Shown here: positions 1 to 8,737 of the stretch, piece after piece
Layout: each line of letters starts with the position of its first letter
How positions within the stretch are numbered: the first letter of the stretch is position 1
Assembly: GCF_000744785.1 (NCBI RefSeq)
Contig: NZ_JQMO01000003.1
Span: 4,154,001 to 4,218,000, forward strand
Length of the DNA: 64,000 bases
Source of the DNA: Kitasatospora azatica KCTC 9699
GTDB lineage: Bacteria; Actinomycetota; Actinomycetes; Streptomycetales; Streptomycetaceae
Reading direction: 5' to 3'
The notes under the pieces: model-generated
Told to the model about the DNA's origin: nothing
What the model saw: only the letters and a program-made list of their open reading frames with translations
The model's database searches: none
Made by a program: the position numbers and the translations under genes

Positions 1-282
1 CCGCTCAGCATCCAGCCGGTGCTGGAGGCGCTGGAGGAGCACGTGGTGCTGCTGCGGCTGCTCGGCGAGACCACCGACGGCGGAATGACCGTGCGGATCG
101 GGCGCGAGAACGAGTACGAGGGCCTGAATTCCACCTCCGTGGTCTCGGTCGGCTACGGTTCGGGCGATGAGAGCGTGGCCAAACTCGGCGTGATCGGGCC
201 GACCCGGATGGACTACCCCGGCACCATGGGGGCAGTACGGGCGGTGGCACGGTACGTGGGGCAGATCCTGGCCGAGTCGTAA
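1..282 (+). CDS. hrcA: HrcA heat-shock repressor, C-terminal end (partial)
   Basis: The window opens inside this gene, with 93 codons before a TAA stop. The visible part contains the typical HrcA C-terminal stretch: an IGxEN-like motif (RIGRENEYEG), then SVVSVGYG, then LGVIGPTRMDYPGTMGAV. In the family this is the end of the GAF-like dimerisation domain; the N-terminal DNA-binding domain lies outside the window. HrcA represses chaperone genes by binding CIRCE elements. The gene is followed directly by dnaJ, which is the usual actinobacterial order and supports the call. Its own promoter and any CIRCE element would be upstream of the window. Confidence 0.93.
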   Translation, partial: PLSIQPVLEALEEHVVLLRLLGETTDGGMTVRIGRENEYEGLNSTSVVSVGYGSGDESVAKLGVIGPTRMDYPGTMGAVRAVARYVGQILAES

Positions 283-287
283 CACCA

Positions 288-313
288 CCGGCCTGCGGCA
301 GTCCGCAGGCCGG
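288..313 (+). terminator. GC-rich hairpin between hrcA and dnaJ
   Basis: An 11-bp perfect stem (CCGGCCTGCGG paired with CCGCAGGCCGG) closes a CAGT tetraloop. It lies 5 bases after the hrcA stop and 44 bases before dnaJ. There is no U-run, so it may be an actinobacterial-style terminator, or a processing or stability element that lowers read-through into dnaJ. Confidence 0.5.
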
Positions 314-357
314 GCACAGTCACAGCACTTCTAGAGGCGGAACAAGCGGAGCATTTG

Positions 358-1500
358 GTGGCCACGGACTACTACGCGGTACTCGGCGTCCGACGGGACG
401 CGGGGCAGGACGAGATCAAGAAGGCGTTCCGACGCCTCGCCCGTGAACTGCACCCGGACGTCAACCCGGACCCGAAGACGCAGGAGCGGTTCAAGGAGAT
501 CAACGCCGCCTACGAGGTGCTCTCCGACCCGGCCAAGCGCCAGGTCTACGACCTCGGTGGCGACCCGCTCTCGCCGAACGGCGGTGGCGGCGCGGGCGGC
601 TTCGGCGCGGGCGCGGCCGGCTTCGGCTTCTCCGACATCATGGACGCCTTCTTCGGCGCCGCCTCCGGCCAGCGTGGTCCGCGTTCGCGCACCCGCCGCG
701 GCCAGGACGCGATGATCCGCCTGGAGATCACCCTGGAGGAGGCCGCCTTCGGCACCACCAAGGAACTCCAGGTCGACACCGCCGTCACCTGCACCACCTG
801 CAACGGCGAGGGCGCGGCCCCCGGCACCACCGCGCAGACCTGTGACATGTGTCGCGGCAAGGGCGAGGTCTCCCAGGTCACCCGGTCCTTCCTGGGCCAG
901 GTCATGACCTCCCGCCCGTGCCCGCAGTGCCAGGGCTTCGGCACCGTGGTCCCCACCCCCTGCCCCGAGTGTGCCGGCGACGGCCGGGTGCGGGCCCGCC
1001 GCACCCTCACGGTCAAGATCCCCGCCGGTGTCGACAACGGCACCCGGATCCAGCTGGCCGGCGAGGGCGAGGTCGGCCCGGGCGGCGGCCCGGCCGGCGA
1101 CCTCTACGTGGAGATCGCCGAGACCGCGCACCCGACCTTCCAGCGCCGCGGCGACGACCTGCACTGCACCGTCACCATCCCGATGACGGCCGCCTCGCTC
1201 GGCACCCAGGTCCCGCTGCAGACCCTGGACGGCCTGGAGGAGGTCGACATCCGGCCCGGCACCCAGTCCGGCCAGTCGATCCCGCTGCACGGACGCGGTG
1301 TCACGCACCTGCGCGGCGGCGGCCGGGGCGACCTGATAGTGCATGTCGAGGTGCAGACGCCCACCAAGCTCGACCCCGAGCAGGAGGACCTGCTGCGCCG
1401 GCTGGCCGTGCTGCGCGGCGAGGAGCGGCCCTCGGGCCAGTTCGCGCCCGGGCAGCAGGGGCTGTTCTCCCGGTTGAAGGACGCCTTCAACGGCCGCTGA
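358..1500 (+). CDS. dnaJ: Chaperone DnaJ (second DnaJ, HrcA-linked)
   Basis: This 380-residue Hsp40 co-chaperone stimulates DnaK ATPase activity. Domains in order: an N-terminal J domain with the diagnostic HPD motif (LHPDVNPD, about residue 33), a Gly/Phe-rich linker (GGGGAGGFGAGAAGFGF), four CxxCxGxG zinc repeats (CTTCNGEG, CDMCRGKG, CPQCQGFG, CPECAGDG), and the C-terminal substrate-binding region. The GTG at 358 is preferred because GGAG ends six bases upstream; a TTG at 355 would be too close to it. The gene follows hrcA, as in other Streptomyces where this is the second dnaJ (dnaJ2), so expression is probably tied to heat shock. Confidence 0.96.
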   Translation: MATDYYAVLGVRRDAGQDEIKKAFRRLARELHPDVNPDPKTQERFKEINAAYEVLSDPAKRQVYDLGGDPLSPNGGGGAGGFGAGAAGFGFSDIMDAFFGAASGQRGPRSRTRRGQDAMIRLEITLEEAAFGTTKELQVDTAVTCTTCNGEGAAPGTTAQTCDMCRGKGEVSQVTRSFLGQVMTSRPCPQCQGFGTVVPTPCPECAGDGRVRARRTLTVKIPAGVDNGTRIQLAGEGEVGPGGGPAGDLYVEIAETAHPTFQRRGDDLHCTVTIPMTAASLGTQVPLQTLDGLEEVDIRPGTQSGQSIPLHGRGVTHLRGGGRGDLIVHVEVQTPTKLDPEQEDLLRRLAVLRGEERPSGQFAPGQQGLFSRLKDAFNGR

Positions 1501-1539
1501 CGCCTGCTCACCCACCTCCAGGAACCCAGGACGCTCCGC

Positions 1540-2289
1540 ATGACCGCACCTGTCTTCGTCGTCGGAACCGACCGGCTGACCGCTGCCGCGCCCGGCGCGG
1601 TGGTCCGCCTCGACGGGCCCGAGGGCCGGCACGCGGCCGCGGTGAAGCGGCTGGAGGTGGGCGAGGCGGTCACCCTGACCGACGGCCTGGGCCTGGGCGG
1701 GCACGGCACCGTGAGCGCCCTGCACGGCAAGGACGCGCTCGAGGTCACGCTGGCCGAGCTGCGCGCCGAGCCCGCGCCCAGTCCGCGGATCACCGTGGTG
1801 CAGGCGCTGCCCAAGGGTGACCGGGGCGAGCTCGCGGTGGAGACCATGACCGAGGTCGGGGTGGACGTGGTGATCCCCTGGTCGGCCTCGCGCTGCATCA
1901 CCCAGTGGAAGGGCGACCGGGGCGCTAAGGCGCTGGCCAAGTGGCGGGCCACCGCCCGGGAGGCCGGCAAGCAGGCCCGCCGACTGCGCTTCCCCGAGGT
2001 GCGCGAGCCGATGACCACCCGTCAACTGGCGCCGCTGCTGGCCGCCGCGGCCTTCGCTGCGGTGCTGCACGAGGAGGGCGCCGAGCCACTGGCCACCGCC
2101 GCCCTGCCGACCGACGGCGAGCTGGTGCTGATCGTCGGCCCCGAGGGCGGGGTCAGCCCCGAGGAGCTCGCCGCCTTCGCCGAGGCCGGCGCCAAGCCCT
2201 ACCGCCTCGGTCCGTCGGTGCTGCGCACCTCCACGGCGGGCGTCGCGGCGGGCGCGCTGCTGCTCGGGCGGACCGGTCGCTGGTCCTGA
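1540..2289 (+). CDS. rsmE: 16S rRNA m3U1498 methyltransferase RsmE
   Basis: A 249-residue SPOUT-class methyltransferase that methylates N3 of U1498 in 16S rRNA. The N-terminal PUA-like part contains DGPEGRHAAAVKRLEVGE. The C-terminal SPOUT knot shows VVQALPKGDRGELAVE, the EVGVDVVIPWSASRC segment, LIVGPEGGVSPEE and LGPSVLRTSTA. The last two form the S-adenosylmethionine-binding trefoil knot in this family. The gene lies 39 bases after dnaJ and is probably co-transcribed with it. The conserved dnaJ-rsmE pairing in actinobacteria and firmicutes supports the call. Confidence 0.95.
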   Translation: MTAPVFVVGTDRLTAAAPGAVVRLDGPEGRHAAAVKRLEVGEAVTLTDGLGLGGHGTVSALHGKDALEVTLAELRAEPAPSPRITVVQALPKGDRGELAVETMTEVGVDVVIPWSASRCITQWKGDRGAKALAKWRATAREAGKQARRLRFPEVREPMTTRQLAPLLAAAAFAAVLHEEGAEPLATAALPTDGELVLIVGPEGGVSPEELAAFAEAGAKPYRLGPSVLRTSTAGVAAGALLLGRTGRWS

Positions 2290-2320
2290 GAATCGGTGGT
2301 CCCCACCACCCCGTCCTGCA

Positions 2321-2326
2321 TAACCT
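2321..2326 (+). promoter_or_regulatory. Candidate -10 box of a leaderless promoter (tricorn gene)
   Basis: TAACCT fits the actinobacterial TAnnnT -10 pattern and ends 6 bases before the GTG at 2333. There is no Shine-Dalgarno sequence, so transcription starting at the GTG is the simplest reading. No good -35 is visible. Confidence 0.45.
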
Positions 2327-2332
2327 GACGCG

Positions 2333-5300
2333 GTGACGGAAACCGAGAGCATCCCCGCGGGCGCCTACCTGCGCCATCCCCACCTGCACGGCGATCTGCT
2401 GACCTTCGTCGCCGAGGACGACGTCTGGCTCGCGCCGCTGGAGGGGGGTCGGGCCTGGCGGCTGACGGCCGACCGGGCACCGGTCTCCCACCCGCGCTTC
2501 TCGCCCGACGGGCGCACCATCGCCTGGACCTCCACCCGGGACGGTGCGGCCGAGGTGTACGCGGCCCCGGTGGACGGCGGCGAGGCCCGCCGGCTGACCC
2601 ACTGGGGGGCCGCCACCCGGACCCTGCTGCGCGGCTGGACCCCGCAGGGCGAGCCGGTGGCGATCACCAGTGCGGGACAGCCGACCGCCCGTCAGGCCTG
2701 GGCCTTCGCGGTGCCGTTGGACGGCGGCGAGCCGCGCCGGCTGCCCTACGGCCCGGTCGGTGGCCTGGCCTTCGAGCCGCACCGGGACCGGGTGCTGCTG
2801 CTCTCCGCGTACAGCCTGGAGCCGGCCCGCTGGAAGCGCTACCGCGGCGGCACCGCCGGCAAGCTCTGGATCGGCGAGACCGGCGGCGAGTTCGCCCGGC
2901 TTCACACCGAGCTCGACGGCAACATCGAGTCCGTGATGTGGGTGGGCGAGAGGATCGCCTTCCTGTCCGACCACGAGGGCACCGGCCGGCTCTACTCCAG
3001 CCTCCCCGACGGCTCCGACCTGCGCGCCCACACCGAGCCCGGAGACTTCTACGCCCGCAACGCCGCCACCGACGGCACCCGGGTGGTCTGGCACAGCGGT
3101 GGCGGGCTCTGGCTGCTGGACAGCCTCGACGGCCACGCCAGGCCCCGCCCGCTGGACATCCGGCCGGCCGGCCCGCGCACCGGCCGCCGCCCGTACCCGC
3201 TGCCCGCCGCCGGCCGGCTGGAGTCGGCCGCCCCGGACGCCACCGGCCGCGCCGTGGCCGCCGTGGTGCGCGGCACCGTGCACTGGCTGACCCACCGCGA
3301 GGGCCCGGCCCGGGTGCTGGAGGAGACACCCGGGGTACGGGCCCGGCTGGCCCGAGTGGTCCCGCCGGCCGACGAGGACGGCGCCCAGGGCGTGGTCTGG
3401 GTGACCGACGCCGAGGGCGAGGACGCCCTGGAGTACGCCCCCGACGCGCTCGGCACCGAGCGTCGCCGGCTCGCCGCCGGGCAGCTCGGCCGGGTGCTCT
3501 CCCTGGTGGTGGCGCCCGACGGCAAGCAGCTGGCGATCGCCGCGCACGACGGCCGGGTGCTGCTGGTGACCCTGGCCGACGGCGCCGTCCGCGAGCTGGC
3601 GCGCAGTCAGGACGGCGAGGTCAGCGGCCTGGTCTTCGCGCCCGCCTCGGACTGGCTGGCCTGGTCGCAGCCGACCTTGGGCCCCTGGTCACTGCGCCAG
3701 ATCATGCTGGCCGAGCCGGCCACCGGGACCGTCACCGAGGCCACCCAGCAGCGCTTCGTGGACAGCGCGCCCGCCTTCACCGCCGACGGCAAGCACCTGG
3801 CCTTCCTGTCGCTGCGCAACTTCGACCCGGTCTACGACGCGCACAGCTTCGACCTGGGCTTCCCCACCGGCGCCCGCCCCTACCTGATCACGCTGGCCGC
3901 CGACACCCCGTCGCCGTTCGGCCCGCAGCGCGGTGGCCGGCCGGTGGACGGCGCCGAGGAGAAGGAGGAGGAGAAGCCGAAGCCGACCGCGGAGGGCGAG
4001 GAAGCGGAGGCCGACGCGGACGCGGCGGAGCAGCCCCCGGCCGGCACCACCGTCGACCTCACCGGCCTGGCGGACCGGATCGTCCCGTTCCCGGTCGAGG
4101 GCGGCCGGTTCGGCACCCTGCGGGCGGCCAAGGACGGCCTGCTGTGGACCAGGTACCCGGTGGTCGGCGAACTCGGCGACGACGCCGCCACCCCGGACGA
4201 CGAACGGCCGGGCCCGGTGCTGGAACGCTTCGACCTGCGCAAGTTGCGGGCCGAACAACTGCTGGACAGCCTGGACTCCTTCCAGGTCAGCGGCGACGGC
4301 AGCCGGCTGGCCGTGCTGGACGGCGGCGAGCTGCGGATCGTCCCGGCCGACCGCAAGGCCGGCGAGGAGGACGAGGTCCGGGTCGACCTGGCCCGGCTGC
4401 GGGTCACCGTGGACCCGGCGGCCGAGTGGCGGCAGATGTTCGACGAGAACGGTCGCCTGATGCGCGACAACTTCTGGCGGGCCGACCTGGGCGGCTTCGA
4501 CTGGGCCGGCGCACTGGCCCGCTACCGCCCGCTGGTCGAGCGGCTCGGCTCGCACGACGACCTGGTCGACCTGCTCTGGGAGGTGGTCGGCGAGCTGGGC
4601 ACCTCGCACGCCTACGTCTCGCCGCCCGGGCGCGGCTCGGCCGCCGCCCGCCCGCTCGGCCGGCTCGGCGCCGACCTGCTGCGCGAGGGCGAGGAATGGC
4701 GGATCGCCCGGATCCTGCCCGGCGAGTCCTCCGACCCGAGGGCCCGCTCGCCGCTGGCCGCCCCCGGTGTGGCGGTGCGTCCGGGCGACGTGCTGCTGGC
4801 CGTCGACGGCCGGCCGGTCGACCCGGTCACCGGCCCGGCCCCGCTGCTGGCCGGCACCGCCGGGCAGCCGGTGGAACTGACCGTCCGGCACGCCGACGGC
4901 ACGGTGCGCCACCCGGTGGCGGTGCCGCTGGCCGACGACGAGCCGCTGCGCTACCACGACTGGGTGCGCGGGCGCCGGGCCGCGGTCCGCGAGCTGTCCG
5001 GCGGCCGGCTCGGCTACCTGCACATCCCCGACATGATGAGCGCCGGCTGGGCCCAGTTCCACCGCGACCTGCGGGTGGAGATGGCCAAGGAGGGCCTGCT
5101 GGTCGACCTGCGGGAGAACCGCGGCGGCCACACCTCGCAGCTGATCGTGGAGAAGCTGGCCCGTCGGATCGTCGGCTGGGGCATGGGTCGCGACCTGGCC
5201 ACCTTCGACCCGTACCCGGGCGACGCCCCGCGCGGCCCGGTGGTGGCGCTGGCCGACGAGCACGCCGGCTCGGACGGCGACATCGTCAACGCTGCGATCC

Positions 5301-5593
5301 AGGCGCTGGGCATCGGCCCGGTGGTCGGCACCCGCACCTGGGGCGGGGTGATCGGCATCGACGGCCGCTACAGCCTGGTCGACGGCACCGCCGTCACCCA
5401 GCCCAAGTACGCGACCTGGCTGGAGGGCTACGGCTGGGGCGTGGAGAACCGCGGGGTCACCCCGGACGTCGAGGTGCCGATCGCGCCGCACCACTGGGCG
5501 GCGGGGGAGGACCCGCAGCTGGGCACGGCGGTCCGGATCGCGCTCGACGCGCTGGTGGCCACCCCGGCCAAGACCCCGCCGTCCCTTCCGTAA
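2333..5593 (+). CDS. Tricorn protease homologue (S41 family)
   Basis: A 1086-residue cytosolic protease of the tricorn family, thought to trim proteasome products. The N-terminal half carries WD40/PD40-like beta-propeller repeats (HPRFSPDGRTIAWTS, APAFTADGKHLAFLS). A charged linker rich in E, K and A (about residues 540-570) joins them to the core. The PDZ-like region contains VRPGDVLLAVDGRPVD. The S41 catalytic region shows His759 (GTSHAYVS) and the nucleophile Ser980 followed by Asp981 (HAGSDGDIVNAA), matching the tricorn His and Ser-Asp motifs. Length is usual for the family. The GTG start has no ribosome binding site and a -10 box just upstream, so translation is probably leaderless. Confidence 0.94.
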   Translation: MTETESIPAGAYLRHPHLHGDLLTFVAEDDVWLAPLEGGRAWRLTADRAPVSHPRFSPDGRTIAWTSTRDGAAEVYAAPVDGGEARRLTHWGAATRTLLRGWTPQGEPVAITSAGQPTARQAWAFAVPLDGGEPRRLPYGPVGGLAFEPHRDRVLLLSAYSLEPARWKRYRGGTAGKLWIGETGGEFARLHTELDGNIESVMWVGERIAFLSDHEGTGRLYSSLPDGSDLRAHTEPGDFYARNAATDGTRVVWHSGGGLWLLDSLDGHARPRPLDIRPAGPRTGRRPYPLPAAGRLESAAPDATGRAVAAVVRGTVHWLTHREGPARVLEETPGVRARLARVVPPADEDGAQGVVWVTDAEGEDALEYAPDALGTERRRLAAGQLGRVLSLVVAPDGKQLAIAAHDGRVLLVTLADGAVRELARSQDGEVSGLVFAPASDWLAWSQPTLGPWSLRQIMLAEPATGTVTEATQQRFVDSAPAFTADGKHLAFLSLRNFDPVYDAHSFDLGFPTGARPYLITLAADTPSPFGPQRGGRPVDGAEEKEEEKPKPTAEGEEAEADADAAEQPPAGTTVDLTGLADRIVPFPVEGGRFGTLRAAKDGLLWTRYPVVGELGDDAATPDDERPGPVLERFDLRKLRAEQLLDSLDSFQVSGDGSRLAVLDGGELRIVPADRKAGEEDEVRVDLARLRVTVDPAAEWRQMFDENGRLMRDNFWRADLGGFDWAGALARYRPLVERLGSHDDLVDLLWEVVGELGTSHAYVSPPGRGSAAARPLGRLGADLLREGEEWRIARILPGESSDPRARSPLAAPGVAVRPGDVLLAVDGRPVDPVTGPAPLLAGTAGQPVELTVRHADGTVRHPVAVPLADDEPLRYHDWVRGRRAAVRELSGGRLGYLHIPDMMSAGWAQFHRDLRVEMAKEGLLVDLRENRGGHTSQLIVEKLARRIVGWGMGRDLATFDPYPGDAPRGPVVALADEHAGSDGDIVNAAIQALGIGPVVGTRTWGGVIGIDGRYSLVDGTAVTQPKYATWLEGYGWGVENRGVTPDVEVPIAPHHWAAGEDPQLGTAVRIALDALVATPAKTPPSLP

Positions 5594-5609
5594 CAGGGCT
5601 ACTGGTCCG

Positions 5610-5648
5610 GTAGGTTGGCGGGACGTCAGCACGTGCCCGCCAACCTAC
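5610..5648 (+). terminator. Hairpin between tricorn gene and HIT gene
   Basis: A perfect 13-bp stem (GTAGGTTGGCGGG with CCCGCCAACCTAC) and a 13-base loop fill the gap between the two genes. The stem ends two bases before the HIT ribosome binding site (GGAG at 5651). It could terminate the tricorn transcript or control access to the HIT gene. Confidence 0.55.
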
Positions 5649-5665
5649 TCGGAGACTGTCCCGCC

Positions 5666-6025
5666 ATGGCCGACCAGCGCGATCCCGACTGCCTCTTCTG
5701 CAAGATCGTCACCGGTGACATCCCGGCCACCGTGGTCCGCGAGACCGAGCGCACCCTGGCGTTCCGCGACATCAAGCCGCAGGCGCCCACCCACGTGCTG
5801 GTGATCCCCAAGGACCACTACCCGAACGCCGCCACGCTGGCCGCCGCGGACGCCGAGCTGACCGCCGCCGTCCTCTCCGAGGCCGCCGGGGTGGCCGCGG
5901 ACGAGCACATCGCCGAGTCCGGCTACCGGCTGATCTTCAACACCGGCGCGGCCGCCGGCCAGACCGTCTTCCACGCTCACGTGCACGTGCTCGGCGGCGA
6001 GCAGTTCCACGAGGGCCTGGTTTGA
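5666..6025 (+). CDS. HIT-family nucleotide hydrolase (HinT-like)
   Basis: A 119-residue histidine-triad protein, a small cytosolic nucleoside-phosphoramidate or dinucleotide hydrolase. The catalytic triad reads HAHVHVLGG near the C-terminus. The N-terminal CLFCKIVTGDIP motif with CxxC, and FRDIKPQAPTHVLVIPK, are typical of HinT. The ATG at 5666 is chosen because GGAGA lies about ten bases upstream and the product then has the usual family length; an upstream in-frame GTG would add residues translated from the hairpin. The gene ends 6 bases before rnz, which suggests co-transcription. Confidence 0.93.
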   Translation: MADQRDPDCLFCKIVTGDIPATVVRETERTLAFRDIKPQAPTHVLVIPKDHYPNAATLAAADAELTAAVLSEAAGVAADEHIAESGYRLIFNTGAAAGQTVFHAHVHVLGGEQFHEGLV

Positions 6026-6031
6026 GCCCCG

Positions 6032-6952
6032 ATGTCCGCCCGTGAACTCGTCGTCCTCGGCACGGCCAGCCAGGTGCCGACCCGGCACCGCAACCACAAC
6101 GGCTACCTGCTGCGCTGGGACGGCGAGGGCCTGCTCTTCGACCCGGGCGAGGGCACCCAGCGGCAGATGCTGCACGCCGGGGTCTCGGCCACCGACCTGA
6201 CCCGGATCTGCGTCACGCACTTCCACGGCGACCACAGCCTCGGCCTGGCCGGGGTGGTCCAGCGGATCAACCTGGACCGGGTCCCGCACCCGGTGCACGC
6301 CTACTACCCGGCCAGCGGCCAGGTCTTCTTCGACCGGCTGCGCGCGGCCACCGCCTTCCACGAGACGGCCGAGCTGCGCCCGCACCCGATCGGCGAACCG
6401 GGCGTCCTGGAGGCGACGGGCGCGCCCTTCACCCTGGAGGCCGTCCGGCTCTCGCACCCCGTGGAGGCCTTCGGCTACCGGCTGACCGAGCCCGACGGGC
6501 AGCGCCTGCTGCCCGCGAAGCTGGCCGCGCTCGGCCTGCGCGGCCCGGCGGTGGGGCGGCTGCAGCGCGAGGGCCGGATCGAGCTGGACGGGCGCACCGT
6601 GACCCTGGCCGAGGTCAGCGAGGCGCGGCGCGGCCAGCGCTTCGCCTTCGTGATGGACACCCGGCTCTGCCCGGGCGTCGAGCAACTGGCCGAGGGCGCC
6701 GACCTGCTGGTCATCGAGGCCACCTTCCTGGAGGCCGACGCCCACCTCGCGGCCGAGCACGGGCACCTCACCGCCGCCCAGGCGGCCCGGGCGGCCGCCG
6801 CGGCGGGTGTCCGCACGCTCGTGCTGACCCACTTCTCGCAGCGCTACCCGGACCTGTCCGGCCACCTCGCCGAGGCCCGGGCGCAGTTCGACGGCGAACT
6901 GGTGGTCGCCGAGGACCTGGCCCGGATCCCGGTACCGCCGAGGCGGCCGTGA
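6032..6952 (+). CDS. rnz: Ribonuclease Z / ElaC-type metallo-beta-lactamase
   Basis: A 306-residue beta-lactamase-fold phosphodiesterase. RNase Z cleaves pre-tRNA 3' of the discriminator base, which matters where CCA is not encoded, as in the tRNA at 32095. The zinc-binding motif HxHxDH appears as THFHGDHSLG (about residue 64). Further metal and family motifs are LVIEATFLEADAHLAAEHGHLTAAQAA and LTHFSQRYPD, split by the expected spacing. Length fits the short RNase Z class. The gene is tightly linked to the upstream HIT gene. Confidence 0.92.
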   Translation: MSARELVVLGTASQVPTRHRNHNGYLLRWDGEGLLFDPGEGTQRQMLHAGVSATDLTRICVTHFHGDHSLGLAGVVQRINLDRVPHPVHAYYPASGQVFFDRLRAATAFHETAELRPHPIGEPGVLEATGAPFTLEAVRLSHPVEAFGYRLTEPDGQRLLPAKLAALGLRGPAVGRLQREGRIELDGRTVTLAEVSEARRGQRFAFVMDTRLCPGVEQLAEGADLLVIEATFLEADAHLAAEHGHLTAAQAARAAAAAGVRTLVLTHFSQRYPDLSGHLAEARAQFDGELVVAEDLARIPVPPRRP

Positions 6953-6967
6953 GCGTCGCGGTGAAAA

Positions 6968-6992
6968 GCACTGGCATCACTCGTGACAGTGC
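6968..6992 (+). terminator. Short hairpin after rnz
   Basis: Arms GCACTG and CAGTGC flank a 13-base loop, 15 bases after the rnz stop. The stem is only 6 bp and lacks a U-run, so termination is uncertain. Further downstream TACCCT (7037-7042) could be the -10 box of the phoH promoter. Confidence 0.3.
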
Positions 6993-7111
6993 CGCACCAT
7001 CAATCGGGCCGCGCCACAGCGAACACCTGCGCGGCGTACCCTGGTGACCCCGGAACCGACCGAGCGGCACCCCGAGACACGGATGGGATGAGGCAGGCCA
7101 AGCGCCGACCC

Positions 7112-8224
7112 ATGAGCGAACCGATGAGTGACACCGCACAGACCAGCGCCCAGGGCGGCGACGGCTTCAGCGCCCGGATCGTGATCCCCGAGAAGCACCC
7201 GATGGTCACCCTGCTCGGTGCCACCGACTCGCTCCTGCGGGTGATCGAGCGCTCCTTCCCCGACACCGACATCCACGTCCGGGGCAACGAGGTCACCGCG
7301 ACCGGTGACCGCGCCGACATCGCCCTGGTCGAGCAGCTGTTCAGCGAGATGATGCTGGTGCTGCGCACCGGCCAGCCGCTGACCGAGGACGCCGTCGAGC
7401 GTTCCATCGCGATGCTGAAGAAAGCCGCCGCGGACCCGAACGGCGCCGGACAGAGCCCGTCGGCGGTCTTCACCGCCAGCATCCTGTCCAACCGGGGCCG
7501 CACCATCCGCCCCAAGACGGTCAACCAGAAGAACTACGTCGACGCGATCGACCGGCACACCATCACCTTCGGCATCGGCCCGGCCGGTACCGGCAAGACC
7601 TACCTGGCGATGGCCAAGGCCGTGCAGGCGCTGCAGGCCAAGGAGGTCAACCGGATCATCCTGACCCGCCCGGCGGTGGAGGCCGGCGAGCGGCTCGGGT
7701 TCCTGCCCGGCACCCTCTACGAGAAGATCGACCCGTACCTGCGCCCGCTGTACGACGCGCTGCACGACATGATGGATCCCGACTCGATCCCGCGGCTGAT
7801 GGCCGCCGGCACCATCGAGGTGGCCCCGCTGGCGTACATGCGCGGCCGCACCCTGAACGACGCGTTCATCATCCTGGACGAGGCGCAGAACACCTCGCCC
7901 GAGCAGATCAAGATGTTCCTGACCCGCCTGGGCTTCAACTCCAAGGTGGTGGTGACGGGTGACACCACCCAGATCGACCTGCCGAGCGGTACCCGCAGCG
8001 GCCTCAAGGTGGTCCAGGAGATCCTGGCCGACGTCCCCGACATCCACTTCTCGCTGCTGACCAGCACCGACGTGGTCCGCCACAAGCTGGTCGGCCGGAT
8101 CGTGGACGCCTACGAGCGCTGGGACGCCGAGAACAACGACGACACCGGCCCGGCCCCGCGCAAGGGCGCCCCTCGTGGCCCGCGCACCCGTGCCCCCCGC
8201 CAGCCCCATCGCACCGAAAGCTGA
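7112..8224 (+). CDS. phoH: PhoH-like ATPase
   Basis: A 370-residue cytosolic P-loop ATPase of the PhoH family. PhoH proteins are linked to phosphate stress and RNA metabolism, and those fused to or next to YbeY are thought to work in RNA processing. An N-terminal KH-like segment (about residues 20-90) precedes the ATPase. The Walker A motif is GPAGTGKT and the Walker B region is FIILDEAQN, followed by VVVTGDTTQIDLP. The start is uncertain: ATGs at 7088, 7112 and 7124 are in frame and none has a strong ribosome binding site; 7112 gives a typical N-terminus. The C-terminal tail (APRGPRTRAP) is basic and disordered. The next gene is ybeY, 14 bases away. Confidence 0.93.
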   Translation: MSEPMSDTAQTSAQGGDGFSARIVIPEKHPMVTLLGATDSLLRVIERSFPDTDIHVRGNEVTATGDRADIALVEQLFSEMMLVLRTGQPLTEDAVERSIAMLKKAAADPNGAGQSPSAVFTASILSNRGRTIRPKTVNQKNYVDAIDRHTITFGIGPAGTGKTYLAMAKAVQALQAKEVNRIILTRPAVEAGERLGFLPGTLYEKIDPYLRPLYDALHDMMDPDSIPRLMAAGTIEVAPLAYMRGRTLNDAFIILDEAQNTSPEQIKMFLTRLGFNSKVVVTGDTTQIDLPSGTRSGLKVVQEILADVPDIHFSLLTSTDVVRHKLVGRIVDAYERWDAENNDDTGPAPRKGAPRGPRTRAPRQPHRTES

Positions 8225-8238
8225 GTAACCACCGCTCC

Positions 8239-8733
8239 ATGTCCATCGACATCGCCAACGAGTCCGGCTGGGAGGCCGACGAGGAGTCCATCCTCGACGT
8301 CGCCCGCTTCGCCCTCGACAAGATGCGGATCCACCCGCTGTCCGAACTGTCCGTGATCCTGGTCGACAGCGAGGCGATGGAGCAGCTGCACATCCAGTGG
8401 ATGGACCTGCCAGGTCCCACCGACGTGATGTCCTTCCCGATGGACGAGCTGCGTCCGGGCAAGGAGGGCGAGGAGCTGCCGCAGGGCCTGCTCGGCGACA
8501 TCGTGCTCTGCCCGGAGGTGGCCAAGGCCCAGGGCCTGGCCGCTCCCTCCAAGCACTCGATGGACGAGGAGCTGCAGCTGCTCACCGTCCACGGGGTGCT
8601 GCACGTGCTCGGCTACGACCACGAGGAGCCGGAGGAGGAGCAGCAGATGTTCGCCCTCCAGAAGCGGATCCTCGACGACTGGCGGGCCGGTCGCGGGCTG
8701 TCGGGGATCTCCCCGGCCCCCACGACCCACTGA
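8239..8733 (+). CDS. ybeY: Endoribonuclease YbeY
   Basis: A 164-residue single-strand-specific metallo-endoribonuclease needed for 16S rRNA 3' maturation and ribosome quality control. The zinc site H(G)xLHxxGYDH is present as HGVLHVLGYDH (about residue 115). The conserved PTDVMSFPMDE segment and GDIVLCPEVAKAQ are also seen. It sits between phoH and the CBS-domain membrane protein gene, separated by 14 and 4 bases, so the three genes are very likely one operon. This arrangement is conserved in actinobacteria and in many other bacteria. Confidence 0.96.
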   Translation: MSIDIANESGWEADEESILDVARFALDKMRIHPLSELSVILVDSEAMEQLHIQWMDLPGPTDVMSFPMDELRPGKEGEELPQGLLGDIVLCPEVAKAQGLAAPSKHSMDEELQLLTVHGVLHVLGYDHEEPEEEQQMFALQKRILDDWRAGRGLSGISPAPTTH

Positions 8734-8737
8734 ACCG